This document shows positions 24,149 to 32,152 of a DNA stretch of 32,389 nt, piece after piece. Within the stretch, counting starts at the first letter, position 1. Every line of letters begins with the position of its first letter. Location: the NCBI RefSeq assembly GCF_000376245.1, contig NZ_AQXM01000040.1, positions 1-32,389 of the forward strand, in the 5' to 3' direction. The position numbers and the translations under genes were made by a program. Below the pieces are notes generated by a model that searched no databases, had not been told where the DNA came from, and saw nothing but the letters and a program-made list of their open reading frames with translations. This DNA is from Acaricomes phytoseiuli DSM 14247 (GTDB lineage Bacteria; Actinomycetota; Actinomycetes; Actinomycetales; Micrococcaceae).

Positions 24149-25363
24149 TCACTGGGTAAGGCTGGAGAGCCAGAGGTCCGGGCCGAAGACTTCGTAGTGG
24201 ATATTCGCCCCGGGGATGCCATGCTCCAAGGCTTGTTGGCGGAGCTGTCGCATAAACGGCAAGGGGCCTCATAGGTACACCGTGCTCTGCGGATCCAGAA
24301 TCATAACGGAAAGATCCATCCGCCCTTTGTGCACGATGGTGTCACTGTTAGATGGCGCTTCGTCTGTTTCTGTCCACAAGTGCAGCTCTGCGTGGCGCAG
24401 TGACTGAACATCGTCTTTCATCTGCTGCTGCAGCGCCCAGCTGTCCTGTTCCCGTTCGGCGTGCAGCACTTGAATCGGGCGCACAGAATCGTTCAGTACC
24501 AGGGTGTGGAGCATAGCGGCTATCGGGGTGCAGCCGATTCCAGCGGAGATGAGCACTAACGGACCCTCGGAGGTCGGGAGGCTGATATCCCCGTAGGGTG
24601 CGGAAAACTCCAGGAGGTCCCCGGGGTGAATCCGGTGATGCAGCTGTTGTGAGACTTCGCCGCGCTCATCGTATGTGACCGTGAACACTCGGCGATCGGT
24701 GGATTCGGCATCGGTGGATAGCGAGTACTGCCGTGCTTGCCGGATTCCGTCCGGCATCGTCATCCGCACACTTACGTACTGCCCGGCACGGCCCGGCACC
24801 GCAGGGGTAGTATCCGCCGGAACCATCTGGAATTGCTGCGCTTTACTACCGGCCGGAAGCTTTTCCACCACTCTCCAGAGAGCCCAGGTGCCCGATTCTG
24901 CTTGCTGTTGTTCGTAGAGTTCATGCTCCCGGGCAATCAGCTGTTCTGCCATCAGCCAATAGACTTCGGTCCAGGCGTCGGCGATCTCCGGATTCAGCAG
25001 CTCGCCGAGATTCTCGGCTATGGCCGCGAAAAGATATTTGTAAACCACCGGGTACTGATCCGGCCTTACCCCCAGTGAAGCGTGTTTATGGGCGATGCGC
25101 TCGAGCAGCGGGGCTACCGCGTTTCCGGGCGCTGGAGTGCTCCCGGGTTCTTCCAGCAGGGTCCGGGCGTAGCCGAGGATTGATCCGGCAAGTGCTTGCC
25201 GTTGCTCGCCCGATTTCTGATTGCCGCGGTTGAACATGCCGTCGAGAAGTTCCGGATGTGCGGTGAAAAGTTTCTGATAGAAGAGGCCGGCGATATCGGT
25301 CAGCCGATCCTTGAGGACGGGAAGCGTGGCTTCGATGATCGGACGGGATCGAGTCGAGAGCAT
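24149..25363 (-). CDS. hmp: flavohemoglobin (nitric oxide dioxygenase) with in-frame TGA
   Basis: Hmp oxidises NO to nitrate using O2 and NAD(P)H. The N-terminal globin domain (about 1-140) has LFYQKLF with the B10 Tyr and LERIAHKHASLGV with the proximal His. The ferredoxin-reductase part has the FAD motif RQYSLST and the NAD motif LISAGIGCTPIAAML. Translation meets TGA at 24269-24271, after VYL, exactly where the family has Cys (VYLCGPLPFM). Reading past it gives GPLPFMRQLRQQALEHGIPG and then a further 19 residues to a natural stop at 24149, total 404 codons, the usual Hmp length. Cut at TGA, the protein of 364 residues would lack the last strand and helices of the NAD domain. The ATG at 25363 has AGGAG. 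It is preceded by nsrR in the same direction. Confidence 0.9.
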
Positions 25364-25390
25364 GATTCTCCTACAGGTTCGAGCGGTTTA

Positions 25391-25409
25391 TTCGTATTGA
25401 AAATACCAA
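25391..25409. promoter_or_regulatory. putative NsrR operator upstream of hmp
   Basis: A 19-base inverted repeat, TTcGTATT-gaa-AATACcAA, lies 28 bases before the hmp start in an AT-rich patch. A/T-rich dyads with AATA/TATT half-sites are typical of NsrR boxes, and the nsrR gene is adjacent. Confidence 0.55.
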
Positions 25410-25470
25410 TTTAAGGGAAGGATTTCTACCGGCTGTAGAATTCGTTTTCGAGCGGCCCGTTCCGACTCGG

Positions 25471-25905
25471 TTATGACTCGATGCCGGGCAGGAGGATCTG
25501 ACTTACCTGAGCCGGGTGCGAAAGATCCGTGATCCGCACGGAATCCAGCTCCCGGTAGAAGCTTTCCCGAGCACGGGTTAAGGCATCACGCAGCCGGCAG
25601 TGCGAAAAGAGCGGGCACTGCCCACCATCAGTGACGCAGGCCGCAGGATACTCATCGGTGTTCAGGGCTCGGAGGATCCCGCCTACGGTGGACTCCCGGC
25701 CAACTGGGCTCAGCCGCACTCCGCCCCCGCGCCCTCGAGTGGTCTCCACCAGCCCCAGGCCGGATAGTCGCTGCACCGCTTTGCTCATATGGTGGTAGGG
25801 AATCCCAGCTGCCTCAGCGATCTGCTGCGTTCTCAGCGAATGCTCGGTGGCAGAGAGCAGCATCATCGCCCTGAGACTGGCATCGGCGAAAAGATTGATC
25901 CGCAT
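25471..25905 (-). CDS. nsrR: Rrf2-family nitric-oxide sensor NsrR
   Basis: A 144-residue Rrf2 repressor: winged helix RINLFADASLRAMMLLSATEHSLRTQQIAEAAGIPYHHMSKAVQRLSGLGLVETTRGRGGGVRLS, then the iron-sulfur cysteines C-x7-C-x5-C in CVTDGGQCPLFSHC. The cluster reacts with NO and the protein releases its targets. It sits directly upstream of hmp in the same direction, the classic NO-detoxification pair, and 24 bases after the phosphohexomutase gene. The start ATG 25905 follows AGGAG. The MRINLFADASLRAMM opening is standard for NsrR. Confidence 0.94.
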   Translation of the reverse strand: MRINLFADASLRAMMLLSATEHSLRTQQIAEAAGIPYHHMSKAVQRLSGLGLVETTRGRGGGVRLSPVGRESTVGGILRALNTDEYPAACVTDGGQCPLFSHCRLRDALTRARESFYRELDSVRITDLSHPAQVSQILLPGIES

Positions 25906-25929
25906 CCGCTCACTCCTGAATGCTGCTCG

Positions 25930-27360
25930 TTACCTCTCGGATCGGACGAGCGCCAGCACTTCATCGCGCACCGCGGCGAGGGTCTGCGCGTCCTTGGCCT
26001 CGCCATTGAACCGCAGGTAGGGCTCGGTGTTGGAGGGCCGTAGATTGAACCACCAGTCACCGGAATCCGCGCTGAAGGTCACTCCGTCGAGTTCATCGAT
26101 GGAGACGCCGTCCCGCTGGTAGGCCTCGCGCACCCGGGCGACGGCGGCATCCTTCTGCGCCACCGTGGAGTTGATCTCCCCGGAGGCTACATAGGGCTCG
26201 TACTCGGCGCCCAGCTCGGAAAGCGGCAGATCCTGCTCACCGAGCGCGGCCAGCACATGCATGGCTGCGAGCATCCCGGTGTCTGCATTGTAGAAATCCC
26301 GGAAGTAGTAGTGCGCGGAATGCTCTCCGCCGAACACCGCGCCTTCCTTCGCCATGACCGCTTTGATGAAGGAGTGCCCGACCCGGGTGCGCACCGGGTG
26401 GCCGCCGTCGGTGAGAACCAGTTCCGGAACAGCGCGGGAAGTGATTAGGTTGTGAATGATCACCGGCTTCTCTTCGCCCTCGGCCTGTGCCCTGGCGATC
26501 TCCCGCCGGGCTACCAGGGCCGTGATCGCGGAAGGGGAGACCGGCTGACCCTTTTCGTCGATCACGAAGCAGCGATCGGCATCGCCATCGAAGGCTAAGC
26601 CGATATCGGCGCCGTGCTCCAGGACCGCTGCCTGCAGATCCCGTAGGTTCTCCGGCTCGAGCGGATTGGCCTCATGGTTCGGGAAGGTGCCGTCGAGTTC
26701 GAAATAGAGCGGAACGATATCCAGCGGCAGCTTGGGCAGGAGTTGATCGCCCAGTACCGCGGGGGTGGTCAGCCCGGCCATGCCGTTACCGGCGTCCACG
26801 ACGACTTTGAGTGGGCGGGTAGCAGAGAGATCGACGAGCGAGCGCAAATAGGCGGCGTAGTCCCGGAGTACATCCTTGACGCCGATCTGACCCGGCTCGC
26901 TGGCCGCAGGGATGCCCTCTGCCAGGTACTTCTCAGCCAGTTCGCGGATCTCCACCAGCCCGCTCTCCGAGGACAGTGGCACAGCGCCGGGGCGGGTCAT
27001 CTTGATTCCGTTGTACTCGGCAGGGTTGTGGCTCGCGGTGAACATGGCACCAGCAGCATTGAAATGCCCGGAGGCGAAGTAGAGCTCATCCGTGGAGATC
27101 AGGTCGAGCAGCTTCACCTGGGCCCCGCGCCGAGTAGCGCCTTCAGCAAAAGCCTTGCAGAAATCGGGGGATGACGGGCGCATATCTCCACCGACCAGGA
27201 CGGTCTGCCCCGTCAATTCCAGGGTGTCGACGAATGCGGCCCCAATCGCCTCAACCATGGGGGCGGTAATGCTCTCACCAACGATCCCGCGCACGTCATA
27301 GGCTTTGAAGGATCCGGACAGGTCGATGCCGCTCTGCGTGCTGTTCTCCAGGTTCGTCAC
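25930..27360 (-). CDS. manB: phosphomannomutase/phosphoglucomutase
   Basis: A 476-residue alpha-D-phosphohexomutase that interconverts hexose 1- and 6-phosphates for nucleotide sugar, glycan or glycogen supply. Domain signs in order: FKAYDVRGIVGE (N-terminus), active Ser loop MFTASHNPAEYNGIKM (phosphoserine), metal loop LAFDGDADRCFVID, sugar-binding GGEHSAHYYFRDF and the C-terminal phosphate loop LRPSNTEPYLRFNGE. All catalytic residues are present. It is divergent from recQ (77-base gap) and lies upstream of nsrR-hmp; functional linkage with those is doubtful. The preference for mannose or glucose cannot be judged from sequence. Confidence 0.94.
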   Translation of the reverse strand: MTNLENSTQSGIDLSGSFKAYDVRGIVGESITAPMVEAIGAAFVDTLELTGQTVLVGGDMRPSSPDFCKAFAEGATRRGAQVKLLDLISTDELYFASGHFNAAGAMFTASHNPAEYNGIKMTRPGAVPLSSESGLVEIRELAEKYLAEGIPAASEPGQIGVKDVLRDYAAYLRSLVDLSATRPLKVVVDAGNGMAGLTTPAVLGDQLLPKLPLDIVPLYFELDGTFPNHEANPLEPENLRDLQAAVLEHGADIGLAFDGDADRCFVIDEKGQPVSPSAITALVARREIARAQAEGEEKPVIIHNLITSRAVPELVLTDGGHPVRTRVGHSFIKAVMAKEGAVFGGEHSAHYYFRDFYNADTGMLAAMHVLAALGEQDLPLSELGAEYEPYVASGEINSTVAQKDAAVARVREAYQRDGVSIDELDGVTFSADSGDWWFNLRPSNTEPYLRFNGEAKDAQTLAAVRDEVLALVRSER

Positions 27361-27437
27361 GCCATCGAGTTTACTAGAAGCCCTCCTAGAACCGCTCAGC
27401 GTGCTCAGCTGTCAGCCCGGCCTGGAATACTGCTTTT

Positions 27438-29630
27438 ATGAGCGGCATGCCGAGCGGGCCAGCGCAAGACGATATACGCACCCGAGCCGAGGGGCTGCTG
27501 CGGGTTCTGACGGATCGTCCGGAGGTCGACTTTCACCCCGGGCAGTTCGAGGCCATCGAAGCCCTGGTCTCCGGGCGTCGCAGGGCGCTCGTAGTGCAGC
27601 GGACCGGTTGGGGCAAATCCGCGGTGTACTTCATCGCATCCCTTCTGCTGCGCCGCGCCGACGATGCGGCCGGCCCCACCGTCATCATCTCGCCACTGCT
27701 AGCGCTGATGCGGGATCAGGTAGCAGCAGCGGCCCGCGCCGGAGTCCGGGCGGCGGCGATGAATTCGGCGAATCTCACCGAATGGGATCAGATCCGCCAG
27801 CAGCTCGAGGAGAATTCGCTGGATGTGCTGCTGATCTCCCCGGAGCGGCTCAATAATCCGCGCTTCCGGGAAGAGCAGCTGCCTGAGCTGATGCGGCGCA
27901 CCGGCCTCCTGGTGATCGATGAAGCGCACTGCATCTCTGATTGGGGGCATGATTTCCGCCCGGATTACCGGCGCATCGCGGAACTCGTCGCTGCTCTTCC
28001 CACCGGTGTCCCGGTACTCGCGACGACTGCCACCGCCAATCAGCGGGTGGTCGCCGATATCGAGGAGCAGCTGGGTGCAGGGAGCCCGGAGGTCGGGGTG
28101 CGCACGATCCGGGGGCCGTTGGCCCGGGCTTCGCTCCGGCTGGGGGTGCTGGCACTGGCGGATCCGGCCGAGCGCCTGGCCTGGCTCGTCGATCATCTGG
28201 GTGAGCTGCCGGGCAGCGGCATCATCTACACCCTGACCGTCGCTGCTGCTGAGGACACCGCTCGCCTGCTGAGCGCTCAGGGTTATCCGGTACGCGCATA
28301 CACTGGGCGCACCGATACCGCTGAGCGGGAGGAGGCCGAACAGCTCCTGAAGCAGAATCAGGTGAAGGCACTCGTCGCCACGAGCGCGCTCGGCATGGGT
28401 TTCGACAAACCGGACCTGGGTTTCGTGGTGCATCTGGGTGCGCCCTCCTCGCCTGTGGCCTATTACCAGCAGGTAGGCCGTGCGGGCCGCAGCACGGAGA
28501 GTGCGGAGGTGCTGCTGCTGCCAGGTGCGGAAGATCGGCAGATCTGGGAGTACTTCGCTACCGCATCGATGCCCTCTGCGGAACGGGCTGAGGCGATCCT
28601 CGCGGCGCTGGCACCGGAGCCCGGGCAGTCGCCTCCGGTGCTGTCCGAAGCGGCTTTGGAAACCCGTGCGGATATCCGCCGCACGCCTTTGCAGCTCTTG
28701 CTCAAGGTCCTCGCCGTGGACGGTGCCGTGGTCAGGGTGCCGGGTGGCTGGCAGTCGACCGGCCGGGGGTGGGCCTACGATGCGCCGCGCTACCAGCGCA
28801 TCGCCCAGGCCCGGCGCACGGAGCAGGAGGCGATGCTGGAGTATCAGCGGATTTCGCAGTGCCGAATGGAGTTCCTGGCCAGCGCTCTCGACGACCCGGA
28901 AGCTGCGCGGTGCGGGCGCTGTGACAACTGCGCCGGGGTCTGGTTCCCTGTCGGCATCAGCGACCGCGCCCGCCGGGCCGCCGGTGGGGCGCTGCATGAA
29001 GTCGGAGTGCCCATCGAGCCGCGAGCGATGTGGCCCAGTGGGATGGACACCCTGCGAATCCCGGTCAAAGGCAGGATCCCGGAGCAGGAGCGCTTCACTG
29101 AGGGCCGGGCACTGGCTAGGTTCACCGATTTGGGCTGGGGCGGGCCTTTACGGGAGCTCTTTGCCGATGGGCCTGAGGGCGCCATCGATGCAGAGATCCC
29201 GCAGAATCTTCTGGACGCCTGTGTGCGGATGCTCGCGGACTGGGCCTCCGGTGGGCCCGGGGAGGCTTGGTCCGGCGCGGGACGCCCAGTAGCTGTGCTC
29301 AGCATGCCCTCTCGTTCTCGGCCGCGGCTGGTTCGTTCCCTGGCTGAAGGAGTCGCCGGTATCGGCAAACTGCCCTATCTGGGCGAACTCGAGGTCCAGG
29401 ACGGCGGCCCGCAGGGGAGCCGAGGCGGTAACAGCGCCTACCGGTTAGCCGGAGTATGGCAGAAATTCGGACTGAGTGAGGCTCAGCGAGCCGCGCTTCC
29501 GGAGGCGGCTGCGGTGCTGCTCGTCGATGACCTGGTGGATAGTCGATGGAGTCTTACTGTTGCGGCGCAGCAACTGCGGCAGGCAGGAGCTGGCCTAGTG
29601 CTGCCGCTGGTGCTGGCGCAGGCGGCATAG
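27438..29630 (+). CDS. recQ: RecQ-family ATP-dependent DNA helicase with C-terminal phosphoribosyltransferase-like domain
   Basis: A 730-residue helicase. Motif 0 FHPGQFEAIEALVSG, Walker A VQRTGWGKS (about 53-61; usual RecQ has TGxGKS), motif II DEAHCISDWGHDFRPDY with the RecQ aromatic loop, motif III ATTAT, motif V ATSALGMGFDKPD and VI QQVGRAGRS are present. The RecQ zinc motif reads SQCRMEF...AARCGRCDNC. There is no HRDC domain. Instead the last 200 residues end in VLLVDDLVDSRWSLTVAAQQ, the PRPP-loop signature of type I phosphoribosyltransferases. This build recurs in actinobacteria. It should unwind recombination and repair intermediates; the tail function is unknown. ATG 27438 and ATG 27447 are both possible starts. 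Confidence 0.92.
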   Translation: MSGMPSGPAQDDIRTRAEGLLRVLTDRPEVDFHPGQFEAIEALVSGRRRALVVQRTGWGKSAVYFIASLLLRRADDAAGPTVIISPLLALMRDQVAAAARAGVRAAAMNSANLTEWDQIRQQLEENSLDVLLISPERLNNPRFREEQLPELMRRTGLLVIDEAHCISDWGHDFRPDYRRIAELVAALPTGVPVLATTATANQRVVADIEEQLGAGSPEVGVRTIRGPLARASLRLGVLALADPAERLAWLVDHLGELPGSGIIYTLTVAAAEDTARLLSAQGYPVRAYTGRTDTAEREEAEQLLKQNQVKALVATSALGMGFDKPDLGFVVHLGAPSSPVAYYQQVGRAGRSTESAEVLLLPGAEDRQIWEYFATASMPSAERAEAILAALAPEPGQSPPVLSEAALETRADIRRTPLQLLLKVLAVDGAVVRVPGGWQSTGRGWAYDAPRYQRIAQARRTEQEAMLEYQRISQCRMEFLASALDDPEAARCGRCDNCAGVWFPVGISDRARRAAGGALHEVGVPIEPRAMWPSGMDTLRIPVKGRIPEQERFTEGRALARFTDLGWGGPLRELFADGPEGAIDAEIPQNLLDACVRMLADWASGGPGEAWSGAGRPVAVLSMPSRSRPRLVRSLAEGVAGIGKLPYLGELEVQDGGPQGSRGGNSAYRLAGVWQKFGLSEAQRAALPEAAAVLLVDDLVDSRWSLTVAAQQLRQAGAGLVLPLVLAQAA

Positions 29631-29638
29631 TGGAGATC

Positions 29639-29854
29639 TTATTGATGATGCTGATCTAATGGTTGACCCTCAGCGGCCAACCGCTCCACCCGGGCACGAC
29701 GCTCTGCTACGAGTTGACCACGGGGGCCGCCGGAAACTCCGGCATCGGGCGGGCCGAAGATCCCCAGCATGGTGTACTGCAATCGCCAGAAGAAACGGTA
29801 GCCCCAGCCCAGACCTCGAGTGCGTTTCAGGAGGTTGCGCACATCGGAGTTCAT
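29639..29854 (-). CDS. small hypothetical protein, 71 residues
   Basis: A basic protein beginning MNSDVRNLLKRTRGLGWGYR and continuing FFWRLQYTMLGIFGPPDAG, with an Arg-rich C-terminal helix (RRARVERLAAEG). GGAGA stands ten bases before the ATG at 29854. The short aromatic stretch WGYRFFWRLQYTMLGIF suggests membrane association rather than a full transmembrane helix. Similar small proteins (RLQYTLLGIFGP type) occur in actinobacteria, from memory, with no known function. It is convergent with recQ, 8 bases apart. Confidence 0.65.
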   Translation of the reverse strand: MNSDVRNLLKRTRGLGWGYRFFWRLQYTMLGIFGPPDAGVSGGPRGQLVAERRARVERLAAEGQPLDQHHQ

Positions 29855-29925
29855 ACATCCATCTTCTCCGAGATTCGCGGTATTCTCTACTTTTCTTCGA
29901 CTTCGGCGCGAATACCTGGAGGAGA

Positions 29926-29965
29926 AACACGGTGGGCGGCGCTTGCAAGCGCCGCCCACCGTGTT
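29926..29965. terminator. perfect 40-base palindromic terminator
   Basis: AACACGGTGGGCGGCGCTTG and its exact complement form a 20-bp stem without spacer (the centre bases make the loop). On the minus strand TTTCTCC follows. It closes the LLM oxidoreductase transcript and insulates the small gene beyond it. Confidence 0.9.
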
Positions 29966-29974
29966 GTTTAGGTT

Positions 29975-31072
29975 CTATTCAGATTTTTCATCGAGTTCTC
30001 CAGCTAAGATTTCGCGCACGCGCGGCACTACCTCGGTGCCGTAGAGCTTGATGTTCCGCATCAGCTGGTCATGGCCCAGGGTTCCGGCAGAGTACTTGAG
30101 GTCGAAGCGGTTGACCCCCAGCAGTTTGATGGTCCGGGCGATCTTGCGGGCCACGGTCTCCGGCGAGCCGACGTAGAGCGAACCGCCCTGGATCTCCCGC
30201 TCGTATTCGATAGTGCTGATAGGCCCCCAGCCTCTTTCGGCACCGATCCGATCCCGCATCTTCTGGTGGTGTGGCCACATGACCTCCTTGGCTTCCTCGT
30301 CTGTCGGTGCGACGAAACCTGGGCTGTGCAGGGCCAGCGGCATGCTCGGTGCGACTCCGGATTCGGCTTGTGCCCGGCGGTAGAGATCGACATAAGGCAC
30401 AAAGCGCTCCGGGGCGCCGCCGATAACGGCGAGCATCATCGGAATCTGATACTGCACGGAACGCAGCACCGACTCCGGGCTTCCGCCGACGCCCAGCCAA
30501 GCCTTCAAACGGCCGCTTTCGGTCTTCGGGAAGACCTCCATGTTCTGCAGCGGCGCACGGGTCTCACCGCTCCAGTTCACCGGGCCCTCATCGAGCAGCC
30601 GATGGAAGAGCTCAAACTTCTCCGTGAAGAGCTTGTCGTAGTCTTCCAACCGATAGCCGAAGAGCGGGAAGGATTCGACGAAGGAGCCTCGGCCCAGGAC
30701 GACTTCCGCCCGGCCGGAGGAGAGCGCATCCAGGGTGGCGAAACGCTCGAAGACCCGGACCGGATCGTCCGAACTCAGTACTGTGACCGCGCTGCCCAGT
30801 TGAATCTGCTCGGTGGTGCTGGCTAGGGCGGCGAGTACTGTCTCCGGGGCGGCGATGGAGAAGTCATCCCGGTGGTGCTCCCCGACGCCGAAGAAATCCA
30901 AGCCCACTTCATCGGCCAGCTGTCCTTGGGTGACGACATCCCGGATCACCTGTGCTTGCGAGACCCGCTGCCCTTGGGCGTCTTCGGTGATGTCGCCGAA
31001 GGTGTCCAAGCCGAATTCGATTTCTCTGACATTGTCGACAACGGTTTCGTTGTCAGGCGGGGTGGTGTGCAT
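29975..31072 (-). CDS. LLM-class flavin-dependent oxidoreductase
   Basis: A 365-residue luciferase-like monooxygenase-family protein (FMN or F420 dependent, TIM-barrel). Signs: EFGLDTFGDI, LADEVGLDFFGVGEHHRDDFSIAAPETVLAALAS, VLSSDDPVRVFERFATLDALSSGRAEVVLGRGSF, and KAWLGVGGSPESV. The end LLGVNRFDLKYSAGTLGHDQLMRNIKLYGTEVVPRVRE is usual for the group annotated as LLM oxidoreductases with unknown substrate. I start at ATG 31072 (MHTTPPDNETVV) rather than the in-frame ATG at 31150, whose extra 26 residues resemble nothing. GGAAT lies before the start. It is monocistronic. Substrate unknown. Confidence 0.9.
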   Translation of the reverse strand: MHTTPPDNETVVDNVREIEFGLDTFGDITEDAQGQRVSQAQVIRDVVTQGQLADEVGLDFFGVGEHHRDDFSIAAPETVLAALASTTEQIQLGSAVTVLSSDDPVRVFERFATLDALSSGRAEVVLGRGSFVESFPLFGYRLEDYDKLFTEKFELFHRLLDEGPVNWSGETRAPLQNMEVFPKTESGRLKAWLGVGGSPESVLRSVQYQIPMMLAVIGGAPERFVPYVDLYRRAQAESGVAPSMPLALHSPGFVAPTDEEAKEVMWPHHQKMRDRIGAERGWGPISTIEYEREIQGGSLYVGSPETVARKIARTIKLLGVNRFDLKYSAGTLGHDQLMRNIKLYGTEVVPRVREILAGELDEKSE

Positions 31073-31218
31073 GGAGATTCCAGTTATGTATGCGTATGCA
31101 TCTAAGTTATGGAAGACAACGCATCGTTCAGGTCTGATATTCCTGAACACCAGGCAGCTAGATTCCTTACATGCATCTCACTGCTTGAATCATTACGGAG
31201 CACTTTTCACCAAGAGTA

Positions 31219-31443
31219 TTGGTGGCGCTCTTCTTCCTGCTTCTTCCTGATCGCAAGTGTCACAGTAGCTGGTTGGCAGAGGTTCTGTACTGGGCCGGTC
31301 ACAGCGGTACTCACTGCCTGCGGCTGCTCCTTCTGATCCTACCCGTGGCTGCTGTTCAGATACAGGATCACACTCTAGCTCAGGTCTTTGTGGGAGCTTC
31401 CGTGGGAGTCTTGGCGGGCTGCATATATGCCGTTCTAATCTGA
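31219..31443 (+). pseudogene. PAP2-type phosphatase, C-terminal remnant
   Basis: A 74-codon frame contains LLLILPVAAVQIQDHTLAQVFVGASVGVLAGCIYAVLI, which resembles the last part of PAP2 family membrane phosphatases (catalytic His in the DHTxxQV motif followed by a membrane helix). The N-terminal parts with the KxxxxxxRP and PSGH motifs are absent, and the upstream sequence gives no coherent continuation in any frame. The possible start is TTG without a ribosome binding site. I read it as a decayed fragment. Confidence 0.5.
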
Positions 31444-31482
31444 ATTAGCTCAAAATTAGGAGCTGCAGGTCATAGTTATTAA

Positions 31483-31785
31483 TTATTGCCAGCGTGACCA
31501 TCCGAAAATTCTGGCGGTAAGCATGAATACTGCAGGTAATGAAGTCAGAGAGGTGATGATGCCGGCAATCGAACTGAGTGTAGAGCCGAGATCATTTCCC
31601 ATTGATATTAGTTCAGAAATATGCGGGAGGGCAGTCAGGAAAATTCCTGACAGAAGTAGCAGCAGTGCAGCGTTTTTGCTGGCGTGATTAGCAGGCCGCT
31701 GTGTTTGCCTCCTCATAACGGTTTCGAAAACATCGCGCTTCCGATCGGCACGTTTGGAATTTTTTCTTGGGGCAGAAAGCAACAT
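31483..31785 (-). CDS. hypothetical membrane protein, 100 residues
   Basis: A very basic N-terminus (about 1-38, rich in Lys and Arg) precedes two hydrophobic stretches, NAALLLLLSGIFLTALPHI and STLSSIAGIITSLTSLPAVFMLTARIF. No family recognised. It starts 18 bases after the stop of the interrupted gene at 31804, on the same strand, so the two were probably an operon now cut off from its promoter by the IS. Base composition is more AT-rich than the rest of the window. The ATG at 31785 has only a weak site; ATG 31716 is an alternative start. Confidence 0.45.
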   Translation of the reverse strand: MLLSAPRKNSKRADRKRDVFETVMRRQTQRPANHASKNAALLLLLSGIFLTALPHISELISMGNDLGSTLSSIAGIITSLTSLPAVFMLTARIFGWSRWQ

Positions 31786-31803
31786 GGTGGCTACTTCGCT
31801 TAG

Positions 31804-32110
31804 CTAAATTTTCATCTTTGGTCTAGCGATCAGTGTCCCTCCTTCTATCCAGAGCAGATTTTTCTTCTCAATAACTGGCTCAATTTGATCCAGCCAGTTG
31901 ACCCGCTTCATCTGAGCGCTCCAATGCTCCCCTGGTTTGGACTTATACCTTTCAGTTAGATGGCGTTCTAAGGTAGCCACTTGCAGCTTGATCTGCTTGC
32001 CGCTTTTGAGGACTTTTCGCCGTGTATTTTGCTTGAGCAATAACGTTGCCGGTGTGAAGGATTTTCCACTCAGTTGGAGCCCGTCGATCCCAACGAACTT
32101 GGAATATCCA
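31804..32110 (-). pseudogene. unidentified protein, 3' part, interrupted by IS
   Basis: The open frame runs from inside the IS to a TAG at 31804. About 100 residues are host-coded, beginning YSKFVGIDGLQLSGKSFTPA and followed by a Lys/Arg-rich helical part (HLTERYKSKPGEHWSAQMKRVNWLDQIEPVIEKKNLLW) and ending ARPKMKI. The IS boundary at 32110/32111 removed the start. I do not recognise the family. AT-richer composition and the IS suggest acquired, decaying DNA. Confidence 0.55.
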
Positions 32111-32135
32111 GGGTCTGCCCCGGGTTTGGTTGACA
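32111..32135. repeat. IS terminal inverted repeat (orfB end)
   Basis: Exact 25-base reverse complement of 146-170. It starts GGGTCTGCC and ends GGTTGACA, so the element carries perfect inverted ends. Confidence 0.9.
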
Positions 32136-32152
32136 GTTGGGGTTTGGGGTGA

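Noticed and set aside
27699-28997. 432-codon minus-strand frame inside recQ
   Set aside because: Shadow of recQ; low-complexity Arg/Gly-rich translation, and the plus strand shows all helicase motifs.
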